Positions 46,171 through 57,191 of a stretch of 64,000 nt of DNA are shown piece after piece. Positions within the stretch are counted from its first letter, which is position 1, and every line of letters begins with the position of its first letter. Position numbers and translations under genes: made by a program. Source of the stretch: Orychophragmus violaceus (taxonomy: Eukaryota; Streptophyta; Magnoliopsida; Brassicales; Brassicaceae); the NCBI GenBank assembly GCA_030180135.1, contig CM058237.1, positions 103,865,904 through 103,929,903 on the forward strand. Direction: 5' to 3'. A model generated the notes under the pieces. The model saw only the letters and a program-made list of their open reading frames with translations. It was not told the DNA's origin and did no database searches.

Positions 46171-47000
46171 TATGGAAACAGAGGGGGAAATCCTGAAGGA
46201 CCGTCGAGCACTGACCTTTGTTTCTCCCTCTCCACCATCATTGATCTTCCTTCAGAAACAAGCGTACCCTGAGAGCAAAGAGGATGAGCAGATGGAGCAG
46301 GAGCTTGTTTTCTCAACAAGGGGCAATGGGTTTTGTCGTGAGTAAGCCAGTAACAGTGATAACACTTTTTCCGTAGCTTCTCAAACTCGTAAGAGATGAT
46401 AACCGAGTCCCCTGTTGGAAGGTTTAGCTTCTTCTCTTCCAAGGCAGGTTTAGCGACGTCGAAGAGGACCTTTGCTCTGATAAAATCAGTTTTCTGCGAG
46501 GCCTTTTGATCATAGGCTACTTCGATTACTTTCCCTACCGCCTTGGCCAGAGTTTCCATGGTTTCTATGGTGTAGAATTTGCAGGGATGTTTCTTATTCG
46601 GACCCAAACCTCGAACTTTGTCAGATAATCATTAGGAGGTGACTCTTCCCAACGTTCCAAAAGCATAGTCCAATGACTGAAAGAAACAGGACGTTCATCT
46701 GGAACCATTTGGAGGTCTTCTTCTCTATCGAAGATAAACTGGAACTTATCTCGTGATAAAGCAATTCCGCGAACTCGTCCATACACCTTCCAATGGCCAG
46801 GCATGACTTCGATCATCCGTGACATGGATTGAGCCTCTGGGTTTAACAATCTACCCAGTAAACTGCATTTGTTTTATTTAAAAACTCTGAAACGTGGGTC
46901 ATCGGGAAGGGTGATCGGTTCATCGTCAATGATCTTCATTGCGTTACGGGCGTTCTGCAGAAAGTCAGCCATGGACGTCGCCGGAGTTGAGAACGTTGAC
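46171..47000 (-). pseudogene. LINE ORF1 N-terminal part (DUF4283 and CCHC knuckle)
   Basis: From an ATG at 46972 the minus strand reads MADFLQNARNAMKIIDDEP, a typical start of plant LINE ORF1. A frameshift near 46870 leads into the DUF4283 domain (LLNPEAQSMSRM to FEVWVRIRNIP), and another near 46575 into FYTIETMETLAKAVGKVI and the zinc knuckle CYHCYWLTHDKTHC (CX2CX4HX4C). It breaks at 46171 where the LARD is inserted; the protein continues at 6019. ORF1 binds the element RNA. The 5' end of the LINE is not defined; I set the limit near 47000. Confidence 0.82.
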
Positions 47001-48312
47001 AGACAGAAACGACGAGCAAAAGATTTTTTTTGGAAGGGGATCAATCAGTGGAGAGCAGAGATTGATAGAGATTTGCGCATAAAATTTGGAGAGGATCCCC
47101 TGACTTGCCATATTTCTTCACTGTTGGAGTAATTCGTGAGGAGGAAAAGGCAAGTGATGATATTACGGAAGAAAAGAGGAAAGAAAAGATGACAGAATGC
47201 CAAAATTATGACCGTAGCAATGAATGCCGGTTGAAGGAGCTCTACTCAAAAAAAGAGAGAGGAAAGAAAAAAAACAGAGGACCAAACCCTCTACCACATC
47301 CAGAGAGGCCTAAGCGAAACTATTATCGAACACCAACCAAAAAAACGTTTAACATACTCATATGAAGAACGAACAATATTACTTGCAAAGTCATTAAGTA
47401 TTAATGCTTTGTTTTTTGAAAATACATTTATTTTCCATGTTAATTCTAGCATTAATTTCATATGTGCATTTTTATTAAATTTGTAGTCTCCGAATTTGAA
47501 GTTAAGTGATGGAGAATATTCCTCTTGGTCAAACAATTCCATTAATCGTTTAGGGAACAAGTTTGTATGGAAAAGGAATATTCCACAATGGAAAATCCTT
47601 AATGTAAGTACTCAGACATGTTCTTTTACTTTACAAATTAATGGTTTTTACGAAATAATTCTAACATGACTTGCTTGTTTTTATATTTTATAAATTTGTA
47701 GTCACCAAAGACAAAGTCATCGCATGGAGTGTGTTGCTTTCGGCTATACAATATTTCGTATCCTAATAGTGATACAATTGAGTGGAAGATGAAAAACAAG
47801 AAGAAAATGAACGCAAGCGCAAACGAGCAGCATAAACATAAATAAATTTGATTACCATTTTTTATCTTTATCAATACTGCCTTTATATTCTGTTATTTGT
47901 TTTTTAGATAATTTTTTTTTGTCTGGCATTGTTACTCTAAATACTATGGGTAGACCAAGATATGAAGCTCATATATTATTGTGTTTATCATTTATTATTT
48001 GCATGTTTTTTGGTATGTACAAATTAATAGGAATAAATGATCATTTAGTCTATATGATCACTTTCTTATCATCATTCTGGAAAAAATATTAATGACCGAA
48101 ATACCTTACTGATAAACTAATTTATTAAATGCATATAACGTTAAACTAAGTTTATTGATGGCGGTTTTTTCTAGGCGGTTTCTTTTAAAGAAGTGTCTTT
48201 AAAAGTATAGATAGTCTCTTGAATTTCCTATATTCATTGAAAAAAACTCATTTCTCTTCTCCTAAAGATCCAAAACCGTTTTAAAAATTTACAAATTTAA
48301 CAAAAGAAATCT
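47001..48312 (+). other. Exon-like remnants, unassigned
   Basis: A Lys/Glu-rich frame at 47105-47365 and two short exon-like pieces bordered by splice-like sites (47489-47602 with GTAAGT after it; 47702-47845 after TTTGTAG, ending in a stop). I recognise no domain. 47850-48300 is AT-rich without a frame and probably holds the promoter of the next gene. Confidence 0.3.
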
Positions 48313-49446
48313 ATGGAGAGATACAATCTTCTTTCAGAGGCTAACCGATCAACAGAAGATTGGCATTTTAAGGTAAAAATGCTAAGGGCGTATGAGTATC
48401 ACGTTCATGAGCAATGGTTATACAGGAATTTTGTTATCACTGATGAAATGGTAAGTGGAAACAGAAACTTTGTTTTCTAAAAATTATAAGTATTGTATAT
48501 TAACTTTTTAAATTTATATATTTAGATATATATAAACTTATTTCAATCATTGCTGGTTTAGGGTACAAAGATGGAATTGGTTCTTGCTCAAGACTATTCT
48601 TCCGACTATAAAGGTTTGCAGAGAGAAGAAAGGAAGTGGATTGACATACGATGTGTCAAGGTTGCCTATGATTCTTCCAGATTTCGGAAAACGAAGTCTG
48701 AATACATTCTCTGTATAAGTACTGGATCTAGCATCCGGAGAATAAAAGATGCCATTAATGATAAACATTGCTTTGATTTCTTAACTATCAAAGAAGTCCA
48801 AAATTACTCAACTCCTACTAATGTTGCTGTTGGTATGTATGTTAGATTTTTGTTTGTATAATTTTTGTGATTTTATTATTTACTGTTTTAACATAATCGT
48901 GTATTTTGCAGATGTTATGGGTCTGCTGTGCAGTTCAGGACCCATGGTTGTAGACGTTGACAACCCATCATCATCAAAAAGAATATTTTATATCAAAGAC
49001 TCACGGTAATATCAACTATTAGGTTATAGAGTAGTTGTTCTTTGTCTAACATGCAAATAATATTTGTAATTTATTTTTGCTTACATTTTGTAGGGGTAGC
49101 CAGTTAAGATGTATAGCTTAAGTACTCGCGCCCATGACTTCACAAAGAGATTAGATGCTTCTAAACGTGATGTTGTTATTTGTGTTTTGAGATTCTGGAA
49201 GATGAAACGTTTTGGAGGTAATTTTTCATTGTTTTAAATGTATCATCTTTTTCTAACTAGAAGCGTTAGATATTTACTAAACATCAGTTTCTTGCAGGTG
49301 ATACTTCAGATGTTGAAGTAGAGACACGAGATGGATTGTCTGATATTTTACTGAACCCTCCTTGACCTGAAGTTGAAGATATGCTGGATGAGTTTGAACC
49401 CATTGAAGCTTTCCTTGCGAACCAGAGAGATGTCCCTGGAAGATAG
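48313..49446 (+). pseudogene. RPA1/DUF223-like OB-fold protein, pseudogene 1
   Basis: Five exons fit: 48313-48450, 48562-48832, 48912-49005, 49094-49217 and 49299-49446, all with GT-AG borders. Exon 1 encodes 46 residues with WHFKVKMLRAYEYH, the opening strand of the plant RPA70-like N-terminal OB fold (DUF223). Exon 3 encodes DVMGLLCSSGPMVVD, the start of the second OB fold, and exon 4 ends VVICVLRFWKMKRFG, the usual close of that fold. These proteins are related to single-stranded-DNA-binding RPA subunits. A 1-bp loss at about 49120 brings a TAA, and exon 5 has a TGA at about 49364, so it cannot make a full protein. Family assignment is from motif memory, not a search. Confidence 0.6.
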
Positions 49447-50361
49447 TCACTATTTCTTATTTTAGTCTGCTTTTTCAAATATGTATTAGGGTTGTTTTGG
49501 TGTTTATAAACTTTATTTTATTAACCTAAAGTTTGTTAGGGTTATTTCGACATTGAGGTATTGTTTATGAAAAATACACTAAAAAGACCAAATAAAATAT
49601 GAAAACTACAAATTAATTAGACAACATGAGAGAAAATATGGAAACAAGAAAATGGAGAATGGAGTAATACAATTAAACAATCTAAAGATTTTATAAACAT
49701 TTTTGGGAATTATTTTAATAGAAATGATACAAATCAAGCTTTACATAAACGACAAATATATAAGAACACATTTTATAATAAATAACATTTCCAACACATT
49801 TTTCTATATTTTTAAGCATGAATTTCTCTTTCTGTGATCTTATGTAGATCTTTTGGATTTCCAACTTCCTCTATACATTAATTATGATTTGATTTGAAAA
49901 CATAGGTCATCATGACCCCATTCTTAGCCTCCACTTCTGATTACTTTTTAGGTTCAGTTTTGCACACAGTTTAAGAAAATATTAAATCGTTGTCGGTTCA
50001 TTATAGAATTTTTTTCAATGGCCATGATTAAAAACGAAAACATCTATTCATTAAGCCAACTCCATAATACAAATCGTCTTTAAACATAAAACTATTACAT
50101 ATGAGATCAAGAGTACAATGTATTCTAAGATTTTGTAATATACAATAATGGTTATTTGTAAACTTATATATGCTACAATCCTTTATTATACAATCCTTTA
50201 TTTATTTTTATATTTGTATATTGGAAATTAAACAATTTCTCCGCTATTAATGATTTCCAAATATAACCTTTTGTCTTCTCTTTATATATATTGATGCCCT
50301 TTTGGCAAATTCCAAATCATCTCTCTCTTAAACATCTACCATATTCTCAGATCCTAAAAAA
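49447..50361. other. AT-rich intergenic stretch
   Basis: No gene seen. A TATATATATT run near 50283 lies about 80 bp upstream of the next start codon and may be its TATA box. Confidence 0.5.
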
Positions 50362-51587
50362 ATGGAAGCTTTTTCATTGTTATGGCATGTCGATGACTCA
50401 ACAGATAACTGGCGAGTTCGTGTGAAAACTGTAAGAAGATGGTTCACAAATTCTTCTCTCCATGGTGAAACATGCCATGTGATTTTATGTGATGAACTAG
50501 TAAGATTATTGTATCATATATGCACTCTCTTTATTATCATATATGCACTCTCTTTATTGATTACCATAACTTCTCATATGTAGGGTTATCAGATCCAATC
50601 AGACATTCCAAACATTAGATTTGTGGCATTTTCAAGTCGGCGACTGGAAATATATAGAAAATTTTGAAGTTTTTCAAATGTACATCAAAAGTGATGTTAG
50701 AAACAATATCAATAGGAAAAAGATTGTCATGAACGAGAACACGCTCATTACAAATTTCTATACAATAAGTCAGAATCATTTTTAACATTTTGTGGGCATG
50801 TGGAGTATAAGGGACTACTTACATTCTCCAGCGTACACCATTGGTAATATGATTTCATATGGATGTTTAGATTTTTGGTATATTATCTAAACATTTGTAT
50901 ATCAGAATTTTAATTTCTTTTGGTTTCATTGTTTTTTTAGATTTGATTGGAGTAATCTGTCATGTTAGGAAAATTCAAAGTACATGGCATGGCCGAAACA
51001 ATTACGACAAAACAATTAACTTTCGTATCAGAGAGATGGAGTAAGTAGAAAATTTTCTTGATACAATATGAACTATTAATATTAATATGTATAGATTCCT
51101 ATTGAAATACTTATCTTATAATTCTATTTTTCTTTAGTGGGACGTCAATCAAATGCATAACATTAGGCAAATCTACAGTCGATTTTCATGATTACTGGCA
51201 TTCAATTGGTGACTATGAAACCGTTGCCGTGCTTAGGTTTTGGCGTGTCAACTATAATGAGGGTATGTAAAGCTTGGTTTTGTAGTAAATTTAATTTCTT
51301 AGTTATAATTTTAGAACATAATTGCAAGATGTACTAAATTTACTAATTTTAATTATTTGTATATGAATTAAGTGCTCCATATGTCCACGATTCTGGGGCG
51401 ATTTCACAACTTCAATTCCAGATATTGAAGATGTAAAGGAGTATAAGCAGTGGTATATTAGCAAAATTATGTTAGTTTTTAAACAAATTGTTGTTATTTA
51501 CTAAATTGTGGGATATTTATTTTGGTGTAGGGCTCCGTTCACCAAAGCAATTGGATCACATTTTAGACCCTCAATATCTCTTCTGAT
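50362..51587 (+). pseudogene. RPA1/DUF223-like OB-fold protein, pseudogene 2
   Basis: Same architecture as the copy at 48313. Exon 1 (50362-50499) also has exactly 46 codons and reads WRVRVKTVRRWF then CHVILCDE. Exon 2 starts at 50584 and has a frameshift near 50635, after which the expected DWKYIENFEVFQMY segment follows. Exon 3 (50941-51040) gives DLIGVICHVRKIQ, exon 4 (51138-51262) ends TVAVLRFWRVNYNE. Exon 5 fragments give IPDIEDVKEYKQW. A tandem paralogue, decayed. Related RPA-like genes are known cargo of plant Helitrons, but I see no Helitron end here. Confidence 0.6.
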
Positions 51588-52152
51588 GTACTTCGTCTCG
51601 AACATTGACTTGACATCGCTAATATATAAATGTTTGGAGTTGATGGATTTATTTTGTTTACATTTGTTTAACTATATTTAATTTTATTTTTAATTATTTA
51701 TTATAGTTATTCTTATGATATGTATAGTTCTTATTAAAAAACGACTAATCACCAAGCATAAAAATGTGGAACACAATACTATGTGTTAGACTAAAACCAT
51801 GTTAATTAATTATCATCTACGATTATCGAATTAAATTTTTGGAGACCGACATTAATGTTTATTTGTAAAACCATCATGAATCGGAATATAAGATCATGAA
51901 ATCTAAATACAATCTACGAATATTACACAATATATACTAAATCTACGAACCCTGGTCTTTTAACCTAACAAAATATACAAAAGAAAAACCCTAACAATTT
52001 TCCATACGCATACTATATTCGATGTCTTCTTTTTTTTTGTTCACATAAAAATATATCGCCGTTTCTGCGTGAATTGGTGTTTTCTAATGAATTTATTATT
52101 TTTCATATCATCATAAGTTTTTGCTTTCTTTGAAACCAGGTTAATTAGTTCT
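51588..52152. other. AT-rich stretch, no gene seen
   Basis: No frame or repeat that I can support. The tandem duplication unit starts at its right edge. Confidence 0.5.
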
Positions 52153-52325
52153 ATGTGAAAGTCTAACATTTATATTTTATCATCGTTGTCCTCATATACT
52201 TACGGTATGGTTTATCGAACCTAGCTTTCAATATTTTGATGATACGACTTATTAATTGTTTCTCTAACACCGTATCAATATAGTATTTTCTGTTACAATC
52301 TTTTTTTTATACGTCGAGATTAGCA

Positions 52326-53027
52326 ATGAAGCGTAAGAAGCCATTACTGTATGGGTTGGAAAAAGAACAGATTCCTCCTCCACCCCAATTACGAAAATGT
52401 AATTTTCTTATATAATGAATCATTATAACGATTGGTTCAATTTGGTCTTTGATATCATCTAAATATAGTTTAATCTCCTATATTTCTTAGTTGGAAGGCC
52501 AATTACACAAAGTAATTACATAATTGGAAGTCCTTCAAGTAGTTGTTTGACTGCATCTCAAAATAGGGTTCCATTATTACAAACACTCCTCCACCACCTC
52601 CATTAGAAAATGTAAGTTATGTTATTTTATAATCTGTTTATATGTTCATATATTTTACTTTCTCACATTTTCGAATCTATCAGGTGGAAGGCCAGTCAAA
52701 AAACTCAATTCATGAATGTTACAAATGTATCGAGTCCTCGGATGTCTAGGATGAACATTATAAGACAGAAGCGACTTGGCCGTGTTTTCTCTCAGGATTC
52801 AGGTTCGTTTATATGTTTATAAAATATTAGTTTGGAGGTTTTTATTAATTAATTTTAGTTTATGCAAAAATGTATAAATTTAATTTTCGCTTTCTTATCT
52901 ACAGAGTCAAGCACAGTACATAATACATGGGGATATCCTACACAGAATTCCGTAAATATTAATCCTAGACCATATGGAAGGAAAACACAGGAAAAACCTA
53001 AAAAAGGAGGTTCGTTATCGTTTTAAA
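52326..53027 (+). pseudogene. Pro-rich leader-like protein remnant
   Basis: Exon-like pieces: MKRKKPLLYGLEKEQIPPPPQ (52326 on), a piece with GRPITQ and ending in Pro-rich coding before a GTAAGT near 52614, a piece with MNVTNVSSPRMSRMNIIRQK (52711-52799), and a piece with NTWGYPTQNSVNINPRPYGR (52907-53010). Two pieces begin with similar GRP segments. Frames are broken. The style recalls N-terminal leaders of plant Helitron-type helicases, but no Rep or helicase motif is in the window, so this is only a suggestion. The second copy is at 62897-63598. Confidence 0.35.
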
Positions 53028-53212
53028 AGTTTGTTCTTTAAATATAAATTATTTCTGTGTCGATTCAACCCTATATTAATTTATCGAATGATAGTAAGAT
53101 ATTTTGTTTACTATAATTTCTATACGCTTTATTGATAGAATCAATTTCAATTTTATACAACTCAATGTTTGATCTAATTTTTTACAGATAATCTTATCTC
53201 CTATGCACATGA

Positions 53213-53460
53213 CACTACAAGAAATATGGGCATTGGTAGCAGGCCGTTGTAGCACTAATTCATGAACTGCTACCGAAAGTGCTAAAATCGGATCCAAACT
53301 CTATAGTAGCATTAAATCCGCGCTAAGAAAGAATTTCATTAAGCAGGAACCCAAAAATCACTATTATAGCTGAAAAATCATTTTGGAGGCAAAACACTTA
53401 GCCAAAAAACGTTTTGCCACCGAAATGTTTTGGATTTGGGCAAATTTTTTTTTTTTTTTT
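53213..53460 (+). mobile_element. CACTA-type transposon terminus
   Basis: CACTACAAGAAAT at 53213 followed by subterminal copies of TAGCA and TGCTA motifs in both orientations (GGTAGCAGG, TGTAGCAC, CTGCTACC, GTGCTAAA, AGTAGCATT), the usual layout of En/Spm (CACTA) ends. The matching end TTTCTTGTAGTG was not found before 62723, so element length is unknown. The second copy is at 63784. Confidence 0.55.
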
Positions 53461-53579
53461 GTGTAAATCAATTTCTCCTCTTGACCAAAAAAATCATCCC
53501 TCTTCTCTCTGCATTATCTTTCTTTCGATCTATGTTCACCCTAAGATCTGCTTGTGATTAGGAAGCTGATAGTCATGTC

Positions 53580-54112
53580 TTGCTTATTTTATATTTTACT
53601 CGGTGTCTGTTTCATGATTTTCATTTCATTCTCTTCGCTCTCGGCTCTGTTTCCATCCTCAAGGTCATCTTCTCTCTGCTCAGATTTTTCTACATCTACT
53701 TCCTCCGACCCAGCAAGAATCTCCGGCGATACGGATCCTGGGCACTCATCACCGGACCGACCGACGGTATTGGTCAAGCTTTCGCCTTTAAGTTAGCCCA
53801 TAAAGGGCTTAACCTCGTCCTCGTCGCTCGTTATCCCGGCAAGCTCAAAGATGTCTCGGATTCGATTAAATCCAAGTACAGTAACACCCATATCAAGACC
53901 GTGTTGATGGATTTCTCCGGAGATACCGATGAAGGTGTGAAGCGGACCAAAGAGACGATCGAAGGTTTGGAGATCGGGATTCTGATCAACAACGCTGGGA
54001 TTTCGTACCCTTACGCCAAGTATTTTCACGAGGTTGACGAAGAATTGCTCAATAACTTAATCAAAATCAACGTTGAAGGAACTACGAAAGTTACTCATGC
54101 TGTCTTGCTCAA
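53580..54112 (+). pseudogene. KCR1-like beta-ketoacyl reductase exon fragment
   Basis: Encodes the N-terminal half of the very-long-chain 3-ketoacyl-CoA reductase of the ER elongase: hydrophobic segment, [19 protein letters not shown], nucleotide-binding TGPTDGIG (about residues 58-65), [10 protein letters not shown], and [20 protein letters not shown]. It closely follows Arabidopsis KCR1 as I remember it. There is no ATG in frame at the start, and similarity stops at about 54112 after HAVLLN, so the catalytic Ser, Tyr and Lys are absent. Normal length is about 318 residues. It looks like a captured exon, lying just inside the CACTA terminus. Confidence 0.85.
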
Positions 54113-54615
54113 CTTTGGCTTTAGCATTAGCATTAGATTTCTTTGCTCTCAGCTCTAAATTTGTGTTCTTTGGTGCAGAGTATAACTGCGCTTGGACATT
54201 CTTGTGAAATCACTGCTAAATCTCTGGTAAGTCAGCGACTCTCTGGTACCAAATCTCTTCTTCCTTCTTCTATGTTATGTATTTAGATGTATCTAACTCA
54301 TTCTTTGTTTCAAATTCGTTTTTGATGATCGTCTATAGAAGATTAGTGTTTGTGATTTGGTTCTTGTGACTTGTGAAACTGATACATTAATTTTGAAGAT
54401 TTACTTATGATTCTCTTCACTTTAATTCTCTGTTTTGTATTTCTGTTCTTCCTTTCTAGACGATTTTAGTATTGTTCCTGCAGTATTGTTCCCGCAGTGT
54501 TGTTCTGTCATCTGTGCATAGGTTTTGAAAACGGATCGCTTTTGGTTTTCCTCCATTTGTTTGATTTTAGAACACAGACTTATAAATAACATTTTTTGTC
54601 TTTGGATTTCTTCAG

Positions 54616-55363
54616 AAATCACAGAGAATGGCACCTAGAGGAAGAAAAAAGGTAAGGTTTAATGTTACAAAGAGGTTGAACAGATCAATGAGATGGTGGT
54701 TTGGGACTTGGGAGAGTAGGAGATGCTGTAGAATTCTTTCTTAGTTTCTGATTAGTTTTAATGTTCTTAGGTTTCTCACTTTTGATTCTCAATTAGAAAT
54801 AGAAGCAGAAATCAATCTGATGGGTGTTCTTCTCTTTTATGATTTCTCTCTGTTGTCTAGGGGCTTTAAACTGGTATATTTTGTTCCCTTCTTGCAGCAG
54901 GCTGGACTGATGCGAGTGGATGCAGCACGAGATGCCATGAAAGAATTTGGATTTGAGGTGCCTCTTGTCAATTTGTGTATCAAGGAACTGCTAGAGGTAT
55001 GTTCCTCGGTTTTAGGCCTTCCTCTTCACTTCCTTAGAAAGCAGAGAATGTATTTATTGGTTTGTGTAGGGATGTAGAGAAGATGTGTTTATGGGTGTTT
55101 TTGATGATCGATTATTAGCCTTGGAACAGGAACAATCAGGTGTTGAGGTGGAGAAGGAGAAGAGTGTTTTGGATGGTGATGATGATGATACATCTCAGGA
55201 AGCATGGAAGCAAACCCTTGCCTCTGTCAAAGAGCAGGTATCAAAGATTCAGAACGTGTCATCGGAGGCATACAATGTTAACTCCCAAAAATCAATGACG
55301 ATCTTGAAAGATACTTCTGAACAAAGGCTTATGGAGATGGGATGCGCAAGGTCTTGCACGTAG
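54616..55363 (+). CDS. Small WIYLD-like domain protein, possibly expressed
   Basis: Three exons fit: 54616-54651 (ATG at 54628, MAPRGRKK), 54901-54996 and 55070-55363, all with GT-AG borders; an untranslated exon may end near 54226 (CTG/GTAAGT). The product is about 137 residues. Exon 2 reads LMRVDAARDAMKEFGFEVPLVNLCIKELLE, resembling the first half of the plant WIYLD domain found in SUVR-type methyltransferases and small plant proteins. Exon 3 gives EDVFMGVFDDRLLALEQEQ, an acidic stretch with four Asp, and a helical tail. The second half of WIYLD (Trp-x-x-Ile-Glu) is not visible, so the gene may be truncated. No stop interrupts the spliced frame. Confidence 0.45.
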
Positions 55364-55523
55364 GCCCTGAGACATGCTCAGTAGTTTCTAGTCTGTTGAA
55401 AGAAGAAGAGTCTTGTGAGCAAAGACTTTGTACGTGTGGTTGATATCAAGTTCCATCTTTTATCAAGTGCACAATTTGCCCATTTCTTTACTTGTACCAT
55501 TAATATTTAAAATTCATCTATTA
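55364..55523. other. 3' flank of the WIYLD-like gene
   Basis: No second gene seen. Presumed untranslated region. Confidence 0.4.
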
Positions 55524-56340
55524 ACACTACCAAAAAAGGAGTTGATTGTTTTTTTTGTCATAAAAACATGTATTTTGTTGTTATAAACAAGTTAGAAAAA
55601 CTGTACATATTAAAGGCTAAAAACAAAGAAAATATAAAATAAAATTTTTTGGAAAAAAAAATAATTTTAGGGTATAAATAGGGTTTAGGGTTTCAACCCT
55701 AACCTATACCCCAAACATCAAACCCTAACCTTATACCCCAAATTCATAAATCATACTTTAAACCTTAAATTATCAATCATAAAATATTATCTAAATATAA
55801 CAAATCTATATTAAAAAAATCTAACTAATATTAAGGATTTATGATTCACACTTGATTTAGGGTTTAGGGTATTGTAAAATTAGGGTAAGAATTGTTAGCT
55901 TACCTTTGGAAATTTTCATTGACAAACTAATATAAATGGGATTTAGGGTTAACTAATGTAAAAGTTAAAATCTCACAAACATTTGTTTATGGTTTAGGGT
56001 ATTGAATTTTTGATTTAAAATATAAGTTTAGGGTTTAGGGTTTAGGACATTATAGTATAGTTTTAGGGTTTAGAATCTTTTCATAAACTCTACATAACCC
56101 TTATATTCTAATATCCTAAACCCTAAACATATATTATAATGTCATAATCCCTAAACATATATTCCAAATTCCTAAACCTAAACCTATATTCCAATATCCC
56201 AAACACTTAAACATTTTTTTTTTGTCATTTAACATTAGAAAATACAAAAGTAGACTTTATGTTTTTATATATAATGAATGTATGCTTGTTCTATAAAATC
56301 CTAAACATAAACCCTAAACTCGAAAAAATTGTAAATCATT
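55524..56340. repeat. Telomere-repeat-like tract (TTTAGGG variants, both orientations)
   Basis: Many GTTTAGGG and AACCCTAAA variants, such as 55681-55730 and 56028-56052 (GTTTAGGGTTTAGGGTTTAG), in alternating orientation within AT-rich DNA. The left edge is CACTACCAAAAAAGG at 55524, which resembles a transposon end. No coding frame. Confidence 0.6.
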
Positions 56341-56560
56341 TAAGGTATATTGTTTATATTTTATTAATTGATCATAAACTTATTAATATATAACATTTTT
56401 ATGAGTAATGCATATAAAAAACTTTTTAAAAGTGATTTAAAAAGAATAAGTTTCCATAAGCTGAGGACCAATAGGAAAAGATCACTCGGATTGTATTACA
56501 TACTACATCACAACCGTAGGATCGTTTATTTTTCACAGCTACGATTTTGTTTCCCTAATC
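56341..56560. other. AT-rich stretch, no gene seen
   Basis: Only a short chance frame. Confidence 0.4.
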
Positions 56561-57191
56561 AAATAGGTTAATCACTTCTCTCCTCATCCTTACTTCTCTT
56601 CCTCTTTCCAGCCGCTCAAACTCTCAACTCATCTTCATCCCACCGAGACATCCAAGCGTACTCTTCAGAGCCTCGCTCTATAGATTTCCATGTCGTCTCT
56701 TTTGGGTAAATCCCGAGAAAATTTCCATGATTCTGCTTTTTGTAATTAAGAGTTAAATTTTGCTGATTGTTCATGGCCTCCTCGGTATAATATAAAGGTC
56801 TGATCTTTGTTGTCTTTTTGGCGATTTCGCAGTGCAGGACCAAATGAGTGGACCGATTCTACTGTGCTCCGACTTCGATCGGCAACTTTAATCGAGAAGT
56901 GAAACTGAGATCTATCAACGAGATAAACCATCGAGGAAGACGACTACGCAGTGTTTTACGGTGATAGCTTACCCACCCGGAGATGCCTCTGAGGAAGAGG
57001 AGGAGTGGTGTGAAGAGAATCGTTAAGGCTAAAATCGTTGAAGCCGATAATGAAATTTATCATTGTAACCGCGAACGGATTCACATGGCTAACAAATTGA
57101 AAGCGAAAAGGGTAAAAACTAAAGAGTTCTTCAACGTTTTTAGTTTTGTTGATCTAAACATTTTAATCAGAAGTGTGTAAATGGTGTGTCT
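56561..57191 (+). other. Exon-like segment of an unknown gene, cut by Copia V
   Basis: Possible 5' part of a gene: ATG at about 56690 with a donor-like GGGTAAAT, an acceptor-like TTTCGCAG at about 56832, and a downstream basic frame MPLRKRRSGVKRIVKAKIVE (56983) ending near a donor-like AAGG/GTAAAA. Base composition is higher in GC than its flanks. I recognise no family. Copia V starts at 57192. Confidence 0.3.

Noticed and set aside
46036..46345. Plus-strand frames crossing 46170
   Set aside because: They span the LARD/LINE junction and oppose the LINE ORF1 coding strand.
53076..53297. 73-residue minus-strand frame (also at 63647)
   Set aside because: Crosses the CACTA terminus and shows no family features; present twice only because of the tandem duplication.
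53554..53796. 80-residue frame with an ATG at the start of the KCR-like region
   Set aside because: It is out of frame with the KCR1-like coding sequence, which has clear homology in the other frame.
56616..56931. Minus-strand frames opposite the exon-like segment
   Set aside because: No motif and no splice support; the plus strand has better exon-like signals.
53213..57191. A complete CACTA element with both ends
   Set aside because: No TTTCTTGTAGTG-type opposite end was found; CACTACCAAAAAAGG at 55524 is in the same orientation as the 53213 end.
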